A stretch of DNA of 64,000 bases, from assembly GCF_042477335.2 (NCBI RefSeq), contig NC_091727.1, positions 129,363,501 through 129,427,500 of the forward strand. Direction: 5' to 3'. Shown one piece after another: positions 1 through 12,360 of the stretch; positions within the stretch are counted from its first letter, which is position 1, and each line of letters starts with the position of its first letter. The notes below the pieces were generated by a model, which was not told the DNA's origin, did no database searches, and saw only the letters and a program-made list of their open reading frames with translations. This DNA comes from Ovis canadensis (lineage: Eukaryota; Chordata; Mammalia; Artiodactyla; Bovidae). Both the position numbers and the translations under genes were made by a program.

Positions 1-153
1 GAGACCTGGGTTTGATCCCTGGGTCAGGAAGATCCGCTGGAGAAGGAAACGGCAATCCACTCCAGTACTATTGCCTGGAAAATCCCATGGACAGAGGAGC
101 CTGGTACGCTACAGTCCATGGGGCTGCAAAGAGTCAGACATGACTGAGTGACT
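1..153 (+). repeat. Bov-tA SINE, cut by the left edge
   Basis: Starts inside the unit (GGGTTTGATCCCTGGGTCAG) and ends GACATGACTGAGTGACTTT. Confidence 0.9.
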
Positions 154-360
154 TTCCTTCCTGTTCCTTGTGCCTCTTAACCCATTAACCTTATCTTCCC
201 CTTCCCACATCTCTCTCCCCACTAGTAACCACTCACTTTTTCTCTGTCAGTCTGTTTCCTTTTTGGTATAATTACTAGTTTAATATACTCACATTCAACA
301 TATTTTCAGGTCACACCTTCAAAATCATAAGAAAATGGTCACAGGAGACAGGTATGGTAA

Positions 361-590
361 GTTCAGTTCAGTTCAGTCGCTCAGTCGTGTCCGACTCTTT
401 GCGACCCCATGAACCGCAGCACGCCAGGCCTCCCTGTCCATCCCCAACTCCTGGAGTTCACTCAAACTCATGTCCATCGAGTTGGTGATGCCAACCAGCC
501 ATCTCATCCTCTGTCATCCCCTTCTCCTCCTGCCCCCAATCCCTCCCAGCATCAGAGTCTTTTCCAATGAGTCAACTCTTCGCATAAGGT
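361..590 (-). mobile_element. BovB 3' end fragment
   Basis: TTCAGTTCAGTTCAGTCGCT through CATCAGAGTCTTTTCCAATG on plus is the reverse-oriented BovB 3' terminus. Only about 230 bp remain. Confidence 0.92.
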
Positions 591-661
591 ATGGTAAGGG
601 CTGAATATAAATTAATATACTCATTCCATAAACTTTTACAGAGTACCTACTATGTGCTAAG

Positions 662-880
662 GGGGCTTCTCAGGTGGTGCTAGTGGTAAAGAACCCACCT
701 GCCAATGCAAGAGACCTAAGAGGTGTGGGTTCAATCCCTGGGTTGGGAAGATCCCCTGGAGGAGGGCATGGCAACCCACTCCAGTATTCTAGCCTGGAGA
801 ATCCCATGGACAGAGGAGCCTGGTGGGCATAGGGTTGCAAAGAGTCAGACACAACTGAAGCAACTTAGCACACACATGCA
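662..880 (+). repeat. Bov-tA SINE with target-site duplication
   Basis: Full unit flanked by TACTATGTGCTAAG (648-661) and TACTATATGCTAAG (881-894), one mismatch, which fixes the insertion limits. Confidence 0.93.
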
Positions 881-1007
881 TACTATATGCTAAGCACAAT
901 GGAAAAGACATCACTGAGATGTAGCCTCCATCATCCAAAGCATTTAATCTAGTAGAGAGGATAGGTCTGCAAACAAACAACAATAAGTACTATAAGAAAG
1001 GAAAGTG

Positions 1008-4000
1008 GGAGAGAAGAGATCAAGATGGTGGAGTAAGAAGTGGAGCCTACCTCCTGCTACAAATGCATCTAAAATATACCTACACGTGGAACAATTCTCA
1101 TTGAAACTAACTGGAAACTGGCAGAAGCACTCCTGTACAACCAAGGTTGTAAGAACAATCCACACATAATTCAGTAGGAAGGGAAGAAAAGTAATCAGGT
1201 CAAGACCTGTGCCCCTGGGAGGGGAATCAGAAGAAAAGGGAGGTTTCATAGGTGGGGTGTGATCAGGTCAAGCCACAGACTGGGTGCCCCAGACCTAGGG
1301 TCCTATGTAGAGGAGACAAGCCCCCTTGGCTGGCCAGAGGACTGGACTCTACTCATGAGGAGGGTATGCATTGGCTGTCTTTGAGGCAGGGCAGAGAAAG
1401 ATTTGCTCTGAGACCTCTGGGTTTCCAACAACCAGCTAGCCATGCACCCCAGCCCAAAGTACCGAGCGACACTCCCATCCTGTCTATTCTGTGTCATGGC
1501 ACAGCAATTGGATCTGGGGAAGCCATAACCAGGGAAAAGACTTGACCATTGGACACAGAGGTGACCAAGTCCCAGGGTAATGCCTGAGTGGGGCAGCAAT
1601 GGCCACTGTTGACACCTACTCAAACATCTCAGATGGCAGCCACCCCACCACGGCTCGCCCCCCACCTTGCTACACACAGAGGGATCACAAGGGCCCCACC
1701 CGCCATATGGAGCAGTCCTACAACAGGGCAGGAACAGCTGAGGCTGGGAACAGTGATCAGCTGTGAGAGACAAAGAAGAACTGCCCCTGAGGCAAGGCAG
1801 AGAGAGGTCTGCCTTAGCAGCTCTGGGTTTCCTATGACCACTTTGCCATGCCCACCAGCCTGAGACCAGTGAATACCCTGGTCCTGCTCAACCCATGCCA
1901 TAGTGCTGAACTGGATCTGGGGTGCCCACGACAGAGGAAAAGATTCAACCATGGGACACAGAGGTCTGAGTGGAACTTTCTTAGCTCTTACTGAAGCAGT
2001 GCCTCAGAACCCCCCAGATGTCTGACACCAGCCACTGCACCACAGCTGACCTCCCAACAGATGCGGAGAGTTCACACAGGCGCCGTCTTTCCTGTAGAGA
2101 CGTTCCATGACAGGGGAGGGGTGGTGAAGGCTGCGAGGGACAAAGGGGATCTGCACCTGAAGCTATGTCTGAGTGAAGCTGTGGACATCTATACAGGCAG
2201 TCAGCACATGGGGCCCCACTTGCTTTAGCATTCCCCTTCTCTGGGGCAAAGGTCCTAGTGTGAGGAGGAGAGAAAAACAGTCAGCTCAGGCCCCACCCCT
2301 GAGAGGGTGGTGACAGCCACTGAGCAGAGAGGAAGTCCCGTCTCACACTCACCACCAGCTCTAGCCGCTCTGTCTCCAGCCACACCCATTACCAAGGTGA
2401 TAGTGGCCAGTGCACTGAGCAAAGATGTGACTTGTGTTCACATCAAATCCAGCTCTCCCACCAAAGGCACTGAGCACACACACTCTGTATAGAGATGGTT
2501 CCACCGGGAAGGACTTGTGTTCACATCAAATCCAGCTCTCACACCAAACGCACTGGGCACACACAGTATAGAGACGGTTCCACTGAAAAATACACTTTCA
2601 AGATTGCAATAAACAACTGTTTCACCTAAACTCATAGAGGCAAGAAAGTCAAGCAAAATGAAAAGGCAGAGTAACTACTCTCAATTGAAAGAGCAAGAGA
2701 CAATCCCTAAAAAATAATGAAAGAGAAAGAAAAGAGATTTAAAAAACAGAAATAAAAAAAAAAATTACGAGATAAAGAATTCAAAACATTGATAATAAAA
2801 ATGTTAACTGAATTAGGGAAAACAATTGATGCAATCAGAGAACATTTCAGCAAGGAACTAGAAAATATTTTAAAAAAAGACCCAGTCAGAAATGAATAAT
2901 TCAATAGCTGAAATAAAAGCACACTAGAAGGAATCAATAGCAGACAAAGTAATACAGAGGAACACGTAAGTGATCTAGAAGTCAGAAAAATGGAAACCAC
3001 ACAATCTGAACAGCAGTAAGAAAAGCAAATTTTAAAAAATAATAAAGCAACTGAAGATATTCTTGGGACAACACTAAGCATCCAAACATTTGCATTATAT
3101 GGGTTCTAGAAGGAGAAGAGAGAGAAAGGAAGATCAAAAATGTATTTGAAGAAATTATGCCTGAAAACTCCCAAACCTGAAGAAGGAAACATATATACAG
3201 GTATAGGAATCACACAGGATCTCAAATAAGATAAACAGACCCACACCAATACATATCATAGTTAAAATGGCAAAAGTGAATGATAAAGACAGGATTCTAA
3301 AGGCAGCAGGAGAAAAAAGTCATTTGCAAGGCAACCTCCATAAGGCTATTAGCTGATTTCTCTGCAGAAACCTTGCAGGCCAGAAAGCAGTGACATGATA
3401 TATTTAAAGTGCTAAAAGGTAAAAACTTGCAACCTAGGACAATCTACCCAGCAAACTCATCATTTAGAAGGAGAAATAAATAACTTCTCAGATAAACAAA
3501 AATTAAAAGAGCTCCTCAATACTAAATGCACAATAAAAGAAAAGCCAAAGGGTCTTTTCTAAATGGAAAAGTAGTAAGAATCTATAGTAAAGGGAAAATC
3601 CCACTAGGAAAGGCAAATATGTAGTAGGGACTGGGGTCAAACACTTAAACAAGCCAGTATGTAAATTAAAAGACAAAAAAATTGTATAAGCAATTATAAC
3701 TACAATAAACAGTAACGGGATAATATTGAAGATGTAGACTATGATATGACATCAAAAACACAAAATTATTAAAAAATGGTAAAAATTGATTTTAAATGAT
3801 TTTAAAATGAGCAGACCTGAATAGACTTTTTTCCAAAGAAGACATACAGATGGCTAGCAGCTATATGAAAAGATACTCAACATCACTAATTATCAGAGAA
3901 ATGCAAATCAAAGTAACAAGGAGATAGGATCTCACACCTGTCAGAATGGCTATCATCGAAAAGCCTACAAATAACAAACGTTGGAAACAATGTGAAGAAA

Positions 4001-4270
4001 AGAGAACCTGTGTACACTGCTGGTGGGAAGGCAACTTTGTGCAGCCACTATGGAGAACAGTATGGAGGTTCCTCAATAAATTAAAACCAGAACTACCACA
4101 TGACCCAGCAATTCTACTCCTGATAATATACTCAGAAAACAATGCAAACACTAATTCAAAAAGATACATACACCCCAAAGTTCATTGCAGCACTAGGTAC
4201 AATAGCCACAATATGAAAGCAACCCAAGAACCCATCAACAGCTGAATAGATGAAGAAGATGTGGTGTGGG

Positions 4271-4301
<31 letters not shown>

Positions 4302-4745
4302 CACAATGGAATACTACTTGGTCATAAAAAGGATGAAATACTGCCATTTGCAGCAACATGGATAGACCTAGAAAATATTATGTTTAGTGAAATAAGTGAG
4401 ATCAATACAAACGCAGTATGATATCACTTATATGTGCAATATAAAAAATAATAATGCAAATATATATGTAAAACAGAAATAGACTTACAGATAGGAAACA
4501 AATTAATGGCTACCAAAGGGGAGAGAGAAGAGGAGAAGGGCAAATTAGGGGTATGGAATTAAGAGATAAAAACTACTATGTATAAGATAGTGAAGCAACA
4601 AGTATATATTGCATATAGCAAAGGAAATTATAGCTATCATCTTGTGGCAGTTTTTAATAGAGTATAAGCTGTAAAAATATTGAATCACAGTGCTATATAC
4701 CTGAAACTAATTTTATAAATGGACTACATTTCAATTTAAAAAAGG
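1008..4745 (+). mobile_element. Old L1 (HAL1-like): 5' UTR and ORF1 region joined to the ORF2 end
   Basis: Starts GATCAAGATGGTGGAGTAAG, typical of an L1 5' UTR. ORF1-like sequence with many stops covers about 2,650-3,560. At about 3,800 it passes directly into the last part of ORF2 (TTTTCCAAAGAAGACATACA) and a 3' tail near 4,740. Nearly all of the endonuclease and reverse-transcriptase region is absent, so this is either a large internal deletion or a HAL1 half-L1. Not coding. Confidence 0.8.
4271..4295. repeat. (TA)n microsatellite
   Basis: Uninterrupted TA dinucleotides within the L1 3' region, followed by a few CA units. Confidence 0.95.
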
Positions 4746-4835
4746 AAAGTGATGTGGAAGGCAACAAATGATTAATTTGGGAATGAAAGGACCTTCAACA
4801 ATCTTGAAAAGGTAGCATCAAATCTGAGCCTCAGG

Positions 4836-5205
4836 ACTTCCCTGGCAGTCTAGTGCTTGAGACCCTGAGCTTCCCAGCCAGTGGGAACTTGCTGTATGAT
4901 GCAGAGAGCTCAATCCAACAGCTCTGTGACAACCTAGAGGAGTGGGATGGAGCGGGAGGTAGGAGGGAAGTTCAAGAGGGAGGGGACACATGTGTACCTA
5001 TGACTGATTCATGTTGATGTATGGTAGAAATCAATACAATATTGTAAAGTAATTATCCTCCAACTAAAATGAATAAATTTTAAAACTAAAAATAAAAAAA
5101 TATTAAAAAAAGACTCCATGCTCCCACTGCAGGGAGCACAGGTTCAGTGCCTAGTCAGGGAACTGACATCCTACATGCTGAGCAGTGTGGCCAAAATTTT
5201 TTTTA
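4836..5205 (+). repeat. CHR-type SINE split by an L1 3' end
   Basis: The SINE head (GGACTTCCCTGGCAGTC) lies at 4,836-4,888 and its body (CCACTGCAGGGAGCACAGG) at 5,112-5,205. Between them, about 4,889-5,105 is an L1 3' UTR ending in TAAAGTAATTATCCTCCAAC and A-rich sequence. The AGACYC.G.GCTCCCA-like stretch occurs on both sides, a decayed target duplication. Confidence 0.75.
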
Positions 5206-6351
5206 AAAAAGCCGAACTTTAGTGAAAAAAAAGATAAAAACAAAAAAAAGTGAGATGGGGAAGGGAAGAAACTCCTGGTTGGAGGAACACCAAAAGGATT
5301 TGGCAAGCATGTGGGATGGGTCTAGGAAAAGTGAGACAGAGAGTAAAAAATAACTTGTATTTTTCAAGTGTGGATGATGAAATGGTAGCAGAAAAACATA
5401 GTGGTGGGGGGTAGGGGGATAATAATCTTGATCCAGCCAGAACATGTTAGATTCATGGATTTGCTTGACAAAGAAATGAGAGGCTATAAAAAATGCAGAG
5501 GAAAATCAACCTGCACAGGGGTCATATAGAGGTGCCTGGTAGATGGCAGGTTGATTAGCAGAGCTGAGGAAAGCAGGAGGAATCCAGAAGAATAAAACTC
5601 AGCCTAAAATATACCTTCATCCCCTTCCTCCTGGGTCCATGTAGTGTCCTGGTCTTCCCAGCCTCTGCATAGGCCCTGTGCATAGGCCCTGCCCCCATTT
5701 TCATTTCTCTTCCTCCCAGTGCCCTGCTTTTCTGACACCCAAGAATTTTGAAAATAAAGAATAGATAGAAATTCTTAGCATTTCAAAGGGGATTTTCACG
5801 TTCAAAACTGCAAGTTTCCTTGAATTTATTCAGCGAGTTACACCTTAGTGATGCTGGGTTGTCAAAGAATGCCAAAGACATGAATGATTTCTCTACAGAC
5901 CAGTGTAAACTTTGACACCCTAAGAAAAGAATCTTGTCATTTTTAGACTTAGGCTAGACAATCTTAGCCAAAGAGTTACCATCCAGCTAAAGTTTATGAC
6001 TTTTTGAGATTCTACTGAACAGACTAGTATTGGTGGTGACGCAAGACAGGAATCTGCTCCTGACAGATTTCAGGATGAGTCAGCAAAGAGATAACCAGTC
6101 CAGTTGTCAAGGGAACCATTGCTAACTGATAAGACCCTTTGGTTTTCAGCTAGAAAAAGCAACTGGGCCATAGAAACTTGGCCCGTCAAAATACAACATT
6201 TCTTAAAGATTTCAGTCAATTCATCCTATTGGCAACAATGGTAGAATAAAATGCAATGGAAAAAAAATGGACTCTTTCTGGTTTTCTTTAAATGACAAGT
6301 TTGAAAAGGTTATCGTCTTGTAAAGTATATCTTGTTTGCTTTTTACACTTA
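5206..6351. other. ATG4A intron 1, unassigned
   Basis: About 1.1 kb without recognisable exon or repeat. A 16-bp phrase (GCATAGGCCCTGTGCATAGG region, near 5,665-5,690) is locally duplicated. Confidence 0.4.
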
Positions 6352-6487
6352 GGGACAAATTATTGCCTGCTGTTTGCTACCTGAAATGCCTTTAGATATA
6401 CCCATGAGGAAATGGGATTCCATGTACAAGTGGATCAGGAGCATACTTAACACAGAGACTACTGAATCTCTTTCTGCTTTTGATAAG
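6352..6487 (+). other. Exon-like segment of unknown identity
   Basis: A pyrimidine-rich TTTGCTTTTTACACTTAG acceptor-like tract is followed by 136 bp open in one frame. That frame contains the peptide PMRKWDSMYKWIRSILN and ends AAG then GTAACT, a good donor. A stop codon (TAG) overlaps the acceptor, so the open frame starts right at the putative exon. I do not recognise the peptide. It is antisense to ATG4A. It could be a chance arrangement, a decayed gene or an old transposon. Confidence 0.25.
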
Positions 6488-6689
6488 GTAACTCTGATCT
6501 TCTTGAACAGATGCATTTTTCAGAAGAATAAAAAGATGCCACTTTTATAATGGTTATCTTTGTTGATTAGGCATATAAAGAGGGTAGCACACTGGAGGGA
6601 GGGGGAGGGAAGGAGGAAAAGTATTTGGTCACTTTATAATTCAAGATTTGAGGCAAATTCCACAAACTGAGGTGAGAATCACGTTGATT

Positions 6690-7056
6690 CTTCATGAGTG
6701 GGTTTTGTTGTTCTTAAGAATCAACCTGTTTTTATGGAAAGCATGGTTGTATTCCCAAGGAAGACCATTTCACATTCGTGCCAGTGTCCCATCATCCAGT
6801 GGGTCCACAGCAAGCCTCCATTGTATGTATCTTTGATTTTGAACAGTATCCAAACCAGAAAGCAGCAATACTCAAATACAGAGCTTATGTTTCATGTAGG
6901 AAGCAAGACAATATGACAATATTTAGTCAGAATGAGTGTGTCAAATGGTTTTTCTCTAACATTAAAAAGAAAAACATTGGGGGTGGCTTTTATTTCGTCA
7001 TGGTGAAGAAAAGGTGGAGTCACTCCTCACCCCTCCTGAAAATAGCTCTAGCTTAA
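6690..7056 (+). other. Open, protein-like stretch of unknown identity
   Basis: Two overlapping frames read plausibly: FVVLKNQPVFMESMVVFPRK (about 6,701-6,760), then, after a shift, GPQQASIVCIFDFEQYPNQK onward to 7,056. Such a shift would suit a decayed coding sequence. There is no recognised homologue and no splice or promoter support. Listed because it is not explained by the common ruminant repeats. Confidence 0.2.
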
Positions 7057-7064
7057 GAATCCCA

Positions 7065-7190
7065 AAGTGTAAGTTCTAGTCCCACTCTGCCACTAACTAG
7101 CTATGTGACCTTGGAAAACTTACTGCACTTCTTTGGGCCTCGATTCTCCATCTATAAAATGACAAGCTTATGTTTTCAAACAGGACATCA
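7065..7190 (+). repeat. MIR SINE
   Basis: CACTAACTAGCTATGTGACC and CGATTCTCCATCTATAAAAT are the MIR core in plus orientation. Confidence 0.88.
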
Positions 7191-7284
7191 TAACTCATCA
7201 GTTGGTTGTGTGTATATAAATTGGATTGAAATATAAAATTTCTTTCTCATTGTATTCTTGGATTTAAAAAGTCGGAATATCACT

Positions 7285-7448
7285 GGTCTAGACCTATGCT
7301 ATCCAACACAGTAACCATGTGCAGCTGCCTACATTTAAATTAATTCAAGTTAAACACAACTAAAAATTAAGTTAGTTGCATTTGCCACATTTCAAGCACT
7401 CAACAGCCACATGTGCTAGTGGCTACCATACTGGACAGCGCAGTTGTA
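7285..7448. repeat. MER5A DNA transposon (hAT-Charlie)
   Basis: CTATCCAACACAGTAACCA at one end and GTGGCTACCATACTGGACAG at the other are the near-complementary ends of this short non-autonomous element. Confidence 0.85.
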
Positions 7449-7599
7449 GAATCGTTTTGTCATCACAGTTCTATTGCAGTCCTATTCTAATGGTGTTTCT
7501 ATGATTCTACTGGAGGTGACGGTAGGGTGGGTTGTTAGGAGGGGTACTCTAAGCTCTTAGGAAAGAAGACAGGTTCACTTGTCTCTTTCTTAAGAGATT

Positions 7600-8450
7600 T
7601 TGTGTGAATTTCTAAATACATGAGCCAGCAATTGTTAAGTTCCATACTTGGTTCTGTGAGAATTACAGAGGAAACATCCTCATACACATTCACTAAATGT
7701 TACATGAACAAGCGAAGGCATCATAAAGTCATAATCTAGTTAAACACATGAACCTTAGGTAAAAGGAAAGAGCTAAAAATAAGAGGCAATGTATACAGGC
7801 AAGTGTTGATAATAACTAAGTACTGTCAAAATTCAGAAATGGGGGAAGTCCCCGAGTATTAGTCATCAGGGAAGATTTCAAGGAGGATATAGGATGTGAA
7901 CTGGTCCCTAAATTACCACTTGGTCCCTAAATGAGCAGAGATGAGCGGGGAGAATATTCCAGATGAGGGGAACACCTCACGTGTGTGTCAGAGATGGGGA
8001 CAGGTTCTAGAGAATACTGAGCAACGAGATTAAATAGGTGGCTCGGGACTGGATTGTAGACTGGAAAGCAAGCAGTTGCGTCCATGTCTCAGTAAAGCCA
8101 TTAACAGTGTTCAGAGTGCTTTCACACGATCCTGCGACAGCCCCTTGAGATAGCCATGGCAAGGATCATTACTTTCATGATCTTCCGTTGAGTCTCAGGT
8201 GATATGACTTGCCCAGGGTTATATAGTTAATGAACAGTATAACCAGGGTTCAAACTGAGTTAATCTTATTCTCCATTCACTATTCTTCCCACTATATCTT
8301 GCTGCTATGATAAAAGCTGGATGTGAGGCACTAGAGAGAGGGAGACCAAGGAGAAAGTTATAATAATCCAGGCATGAAGTGTTGAAGGCCTGCCCTAAGG
8401 GGGCAAGAAACCAGATACTCTGATTATATAACATCCTATAAAGCAGACTG
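7600..8450. repeat. L2 / MIR remnants
   Basis: Fragments such as GAATATTCCAGATGAGGGG, TAGATTGGAAAGCAAGCAG-like text, and TTGCCCAGGGTTATATAGTT fit decayed L2 with a MIR-like piece near 8,140-8,260. Exact limits are uncertain. Confidence 0.5.
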
Positions 8451-8905
8451 ACAATGCAATACCCACTGTTTATAGGGGAGACTAAGAGTAGACAGTCTGA
8501 GGTTTGAACAGTGTAGTTATTTTTAACTGCAAATGATCTAAACTACCCCCAAAGGAATAAATATTAACAATATAATTCATATACCGTGTCTGGATTTTTC
8601 CGGACAGCTGAAGGCAATGTTTTGGACACGGTTGCTAAGCAAACAACACTTTATATGTCTATGCATTTTTATGAGCCATTTCTAACTCGATAGTGTTTCT
8701 CTCCCCTGTCAATTTCAATGTTCATTTCTCAGAACTAATCAGTCATATGATTTCTTACCTCATCTACATTTCCAGTGAGAAAGGACTAGTGCAAAAATGT
8801 CAAGCAGCTATAGGCCTTGGAGTTTTTCCACACTATTTAGTAAAACTAATTATTAGCTTAGCAATTAATTACCTAATAATGATTTACTAAGAAAACACTA
8901 AAGTA
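8451..8905. other. ATG4A intron 1, unassigned
   Basis: AT-rich DNA without recognised content. Confidence 0.4.
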
Positions 8906-9710
8906 CACCTTTGCCAGACTAATCTTAAAGGATTTCTCCACCCATGTCACTAAGCTGCTCAGAAACTTCCATGGACTTCTAAGATTGCTCCAATGGATAG
9001 GAATCAAATACAAATTCATCAACCTGACATTTGAGACCCTCTCTAATACAGCCACATCCTACATTTCTAATTGTTCCCCACTGCTCATTACTCCTTTATG
9101 AGATCTACTCTTTTCAGACAATATAAACCACATGATACACGGGAGACTCTTTGCTCATTAATGTCCTACTTGCACTTAATTCCCACCTCAAATATAAATG
9201 GCTTCCCAGGTGGCTCAGTGGTAAAGAATCCACCTACCAATGCAAGAAATGCAGGAGACACAGGTTCGATTCCTGGTTCAGGAAGATCCCCCAGAGAAGA
9301 CACCCACTCCAATGTTCTTGCCTGGGAAATCCCATTGGCAGAGTAGCCTGGCGGGCTGCAGTCCATGGGGTCACAAGGAGTTGGACATGACTTAGCAACT
9401 AGGCATGCATGCCTATCTCAAATACTACCTTCTCTATGAACATTTCTTCCTCAATCTTCCCACCAAAAGAAGTACTTGCTCCTTCCTCTAAGCCTCTATA
9501 TATAGTCCTTTATTTATATCTCCTTAATGGCTCTGGGCATTTTGTGCTTTAGGTTACTGTTATTTGCAGGCATGTCATCTCTCTGCTATTGGAATGTACT
9601 CCCATCTCAGCCCAGGTAGTGTCCATCTCTGTATCCCCTATAGCTCTGATCATAATGTCCTGCAGTAAGTTTTCCCCTAAGGGCCTTCAAATGTTTATTG
9701 AATGAATGGG
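8906..9710 (+). repeat. L2 LINE 3' end, interrupted by a SINE
   Basis: ATTCCCACCTCAAATA.. continues after the SINE as CTCAAATACTACCTTCTCTA, TGAACATTTCTTCCTCAATC, and ends CAAATGTTTATTGAATGAAT, the L2 terminal pattern. The Bov-tA at 9,195-9,412 splits it. Confidence 0.75.
9195..9412 (+). repeat. Bov-tA SINE
   Basis: GGCTTCCCAGGTGGCTCAGT to GACATGACTTAGCAACTAGG. CTCAAATA occurs on both sides, consistent with a short target duplication. Confidence 0.92.
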
Positions 9711-9734
9711 GACACTGACTAAAGTTCAAAAACC

Positions 9735-10260
9735 GGTTTATATGTCCATCTAAACATTGATTTAATAATCCTTTACTGAATGCCCTTCATATGACCAGAA
9801 CTGGGCTAGGCCCTGGGGACAGCAACATATTTTAAGCAACGTCAAGTCTAATGGAAAGAAAAAGAAAAGGAGAGTTCATTTTGATACAGTATGGCCAGTG
9901 TCTGTACATGGGGCTAGGGCAGAATAGCAGAGGGTTGTGTAAGTCGGTCTAGGGTCCAGAAAAGGCTTTGGGGAGAAGGCTTTGGGGAAAAAGGTGATGG
10001 CAGGACTTAGCCTTAAAGGATGAAAGTTTAGCCTATTGGGCAGAGGAAGGATGTTCCAGGTTGAGGAGAAACTTGTACCAAATCACTGAGGGCTGAGAGA
10101 CTGGAATAGTGATGCCACATGGAGACCATCAAAGGTTGAGGTTAATGAGGCACGTAGGGCTGGGAGATACTGGCCTTAGAAGCCTTGGTAAAAATTCTGG
10201 ATTTAACCCAGGCTTCATAGAGCCTCTGAAGGGTTTCAAAGATATCCAAAAGGAAGTCTA
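9735..10260. repeat. L2 LINE remnant
   Basis: GAACTGGGCTAGGCCCTGGG and GGGCAGAGGAAGGATGTTCC match common L2 internal patterns. Orientation not determined. Confidence 0.55.
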
Positions 10261-11194
10261 GGTATTTCACTATTTGCAGAATACAAGCAGTGCAGCAAAT
10301 AATTGCCTGTAATGTAGGGTGTTTTGTGTGTGTGTGTGTTTTTTAACATTCATTATCAAATTAAATTCGGTTAAGAAACAAAATGAAAAAACCTTCTTTT
10401 ATCAAGGAAGGGGTTAAGGTGAGTCTCTGTCTTACCACACGTTCAGTGGTACGGCACAACTGGAAAAACTCTGAATTCTTCCCAGAAACAGTACTCTTCA
10501 TTTGGAGCACTTTTCCAGTTTTCTTCTCTGTTTACAGCCATCTCACCCGCTTCCCAGACCACAGGAATTTTCCCCACACCCTTTCAACATCACACTTCAT
10601 TAGTAAATGTTGCTAGCAGACATATGATGTTTAAAAATTCTTTACCTTCAAGGTAATGTAAAATTATACTGCCAGACTGAAGTTTTTTGGATTACATAAA
10701 ATTATATGTGTACCTTACCTTTCAAAATAAAAGATGTACCCCAAGTTCATCCTAAGACAAATTTCTGTAAAGTGAACTTGATTTTTCAATGTTATTCTAT
10801 GATGATTTAAGCCACATTACCCAAGAAAAAACAATCTGATCCCATCCAAAAAAGATACAACTTGTATTTAAATGGTTCTTTAGCCCTGATGTGCACTCTC
10901 TGTACCAGACACCAGAAAAATAAATATGTACCTACCAAGAAGCATGAAAGACTCAACCCACCAACCACAGTGAAAATACTTTCTAATATCTTGACATGCT
11001 AAACAACACAGGTCCGTTTTTAATCCCTAAAAGTGGCTCTTCACAGTGACTTTTCTTATTCTCAGCTATCAGTTCTTTCATTAATACTAAGTTAAATTAT
11101 TCTAAGTTAAATTAATTCAAAGTTAAAATGTCCTTTTATTGCATCTACACTAGCAATTACACTCTTAGGTTTATAGCCAAGAAAAATGAGTACT
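10261..11194. other. ATG4A intron 1, unassigned
   Basis: A TG-rich run sits near 10,323-10,340. No exon and no named repeat are seen. Confidence 0.4.
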
Positions 11195-11515
11195 CATGTT
11201 CCCTGGTAGCTCAGCTGGTAAAGAAGACTGCAATGCAGGAGACCCCGGTTTGATTCCTAGGTCAGGAAGATTCCCTGGAGAAGGAATAGGTTACCCATTC
11301 CAGTGTTCCTGGGCTTCCATGGTGCTTCAGATGGTAAAGAATCTGCCTGTAATGTGGGAGACCTGGATTCAATCCCTGGGTTGGGAGGATCCCCTGGAGA
11401 AGCAAACAGCTACCCACTCTAGTATTCTTGTCTGGAGAGTTCTGGCAGAGGAGCTGGCAGGCTATAGTCCATGGGGTTTCAAAGAGTTGGACATGACTGA
11501 GCAACTTTCACTTTC
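11195..11515 (+). repeat. Bov-tA SINE, head-to-tail dimer
   Basis: The first unit stops at CCATTCCAGTGTTCCTGGGC and a second unit starts at once, running to GACATGACTGAGCAACTTTC. Confidence 0.9.
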
Positions 11516-11519
11516 ATGT

Positions 11520-12360
11520 CCACCAAGAAATATGGTCCAAAACATTCATAGCAGCTTTTATTCATAATATCCAAGACCTAAAAACAACCCAAATGCCTTA
11601 TGACACAGGTATGATAGACTGAATGCTTGTGTCCACCCAAAAATTGTATGCTGAAGCCCTAATCCCCAGTGTGATGGTACAAGAGGTGTGTCTTCAGGAG
11701 GTAATTAGGTTATGCGGGTGGAGCCCTCATGAATGGGATTAGTGTCCTTTATAAAAAGAAACATCAAAGAGATGACCTCTCTCCACCATATGAGGACACA
11801 GTAAGATGCAGGCCATCTGCAGACAAGGAAGAGGGACCTCATCAGACAGCTAATCTGCTGGTGCCATGATGTAGGGCTTCCCAGCCTCCAGAAGTGTGAG
11901 GGAAAAAAATGTCTGTTGCTTAATCCACCCAGTCTATGGAATTTTGTTATAGCAGCCTGAATTGACTTAGACAAGGAGAATGGATAAATTGTGGTAAATC
12001 ACACATGGAAATGGTACACAGCAACAAAAAAGAGTTAACTAATACTATATGCAAAACATGGATAGATCTCACATACATATGTTAAACAAAAAGAAACCAG
12101 ACACAAAATAGTACATACAATACAATTCTATTTATATAAAGTTTGAAATCAGGAAAAGTTAATCTATGATAATAGCAGTCAGAGTAGTTGTTGCCCTTGG
12201 GAAAAGATGCTGACTAAAAGGAGGCAAGAGAGAACCTTCTAGGGGACCAGAAATATTCTGTCTTGAATTGGTAGTTACTCATATGAAAATTTCATTGAGT
12301 TGTACACTTAAGATTTGGGTACTTTATTGTCTGTAAGGAATACTTCAATTCAAGAAAACA
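11520..12360 (+). mobile_element. Old L1 3' end interrupted by an LTR
   Basis: TTCATAGCAGCTTTTATTCA (11,544 on) is the end of L1 ORF2. It resumes at about 11,973 with AGGAGAATGGATAAATTGTG and ends in 3' UTR text (GAGTTGTACACTTAAGATTT). Confidence 0.8.
11609..11972 (+). mobile_element. MLT1-type LTR (ERVL-MaLR) inside the L1
   Basis: GAAGCCCTAATCCCCAGTGT, then GGTGGAGCCCTCATGAATGG and CACCCAGTCTATGGAATTTT follow the MLT1 LTR consensus. It is a solitary LTR with no internal region. Confidence 0.8.

Noticed and set aside
1252..1863. Plus- and minus-strand open frames near 1.3-1.9 kb
   Set aside because: They lie in the GC-richer L1 5' region, overlap each other on both strands and match no family I know.
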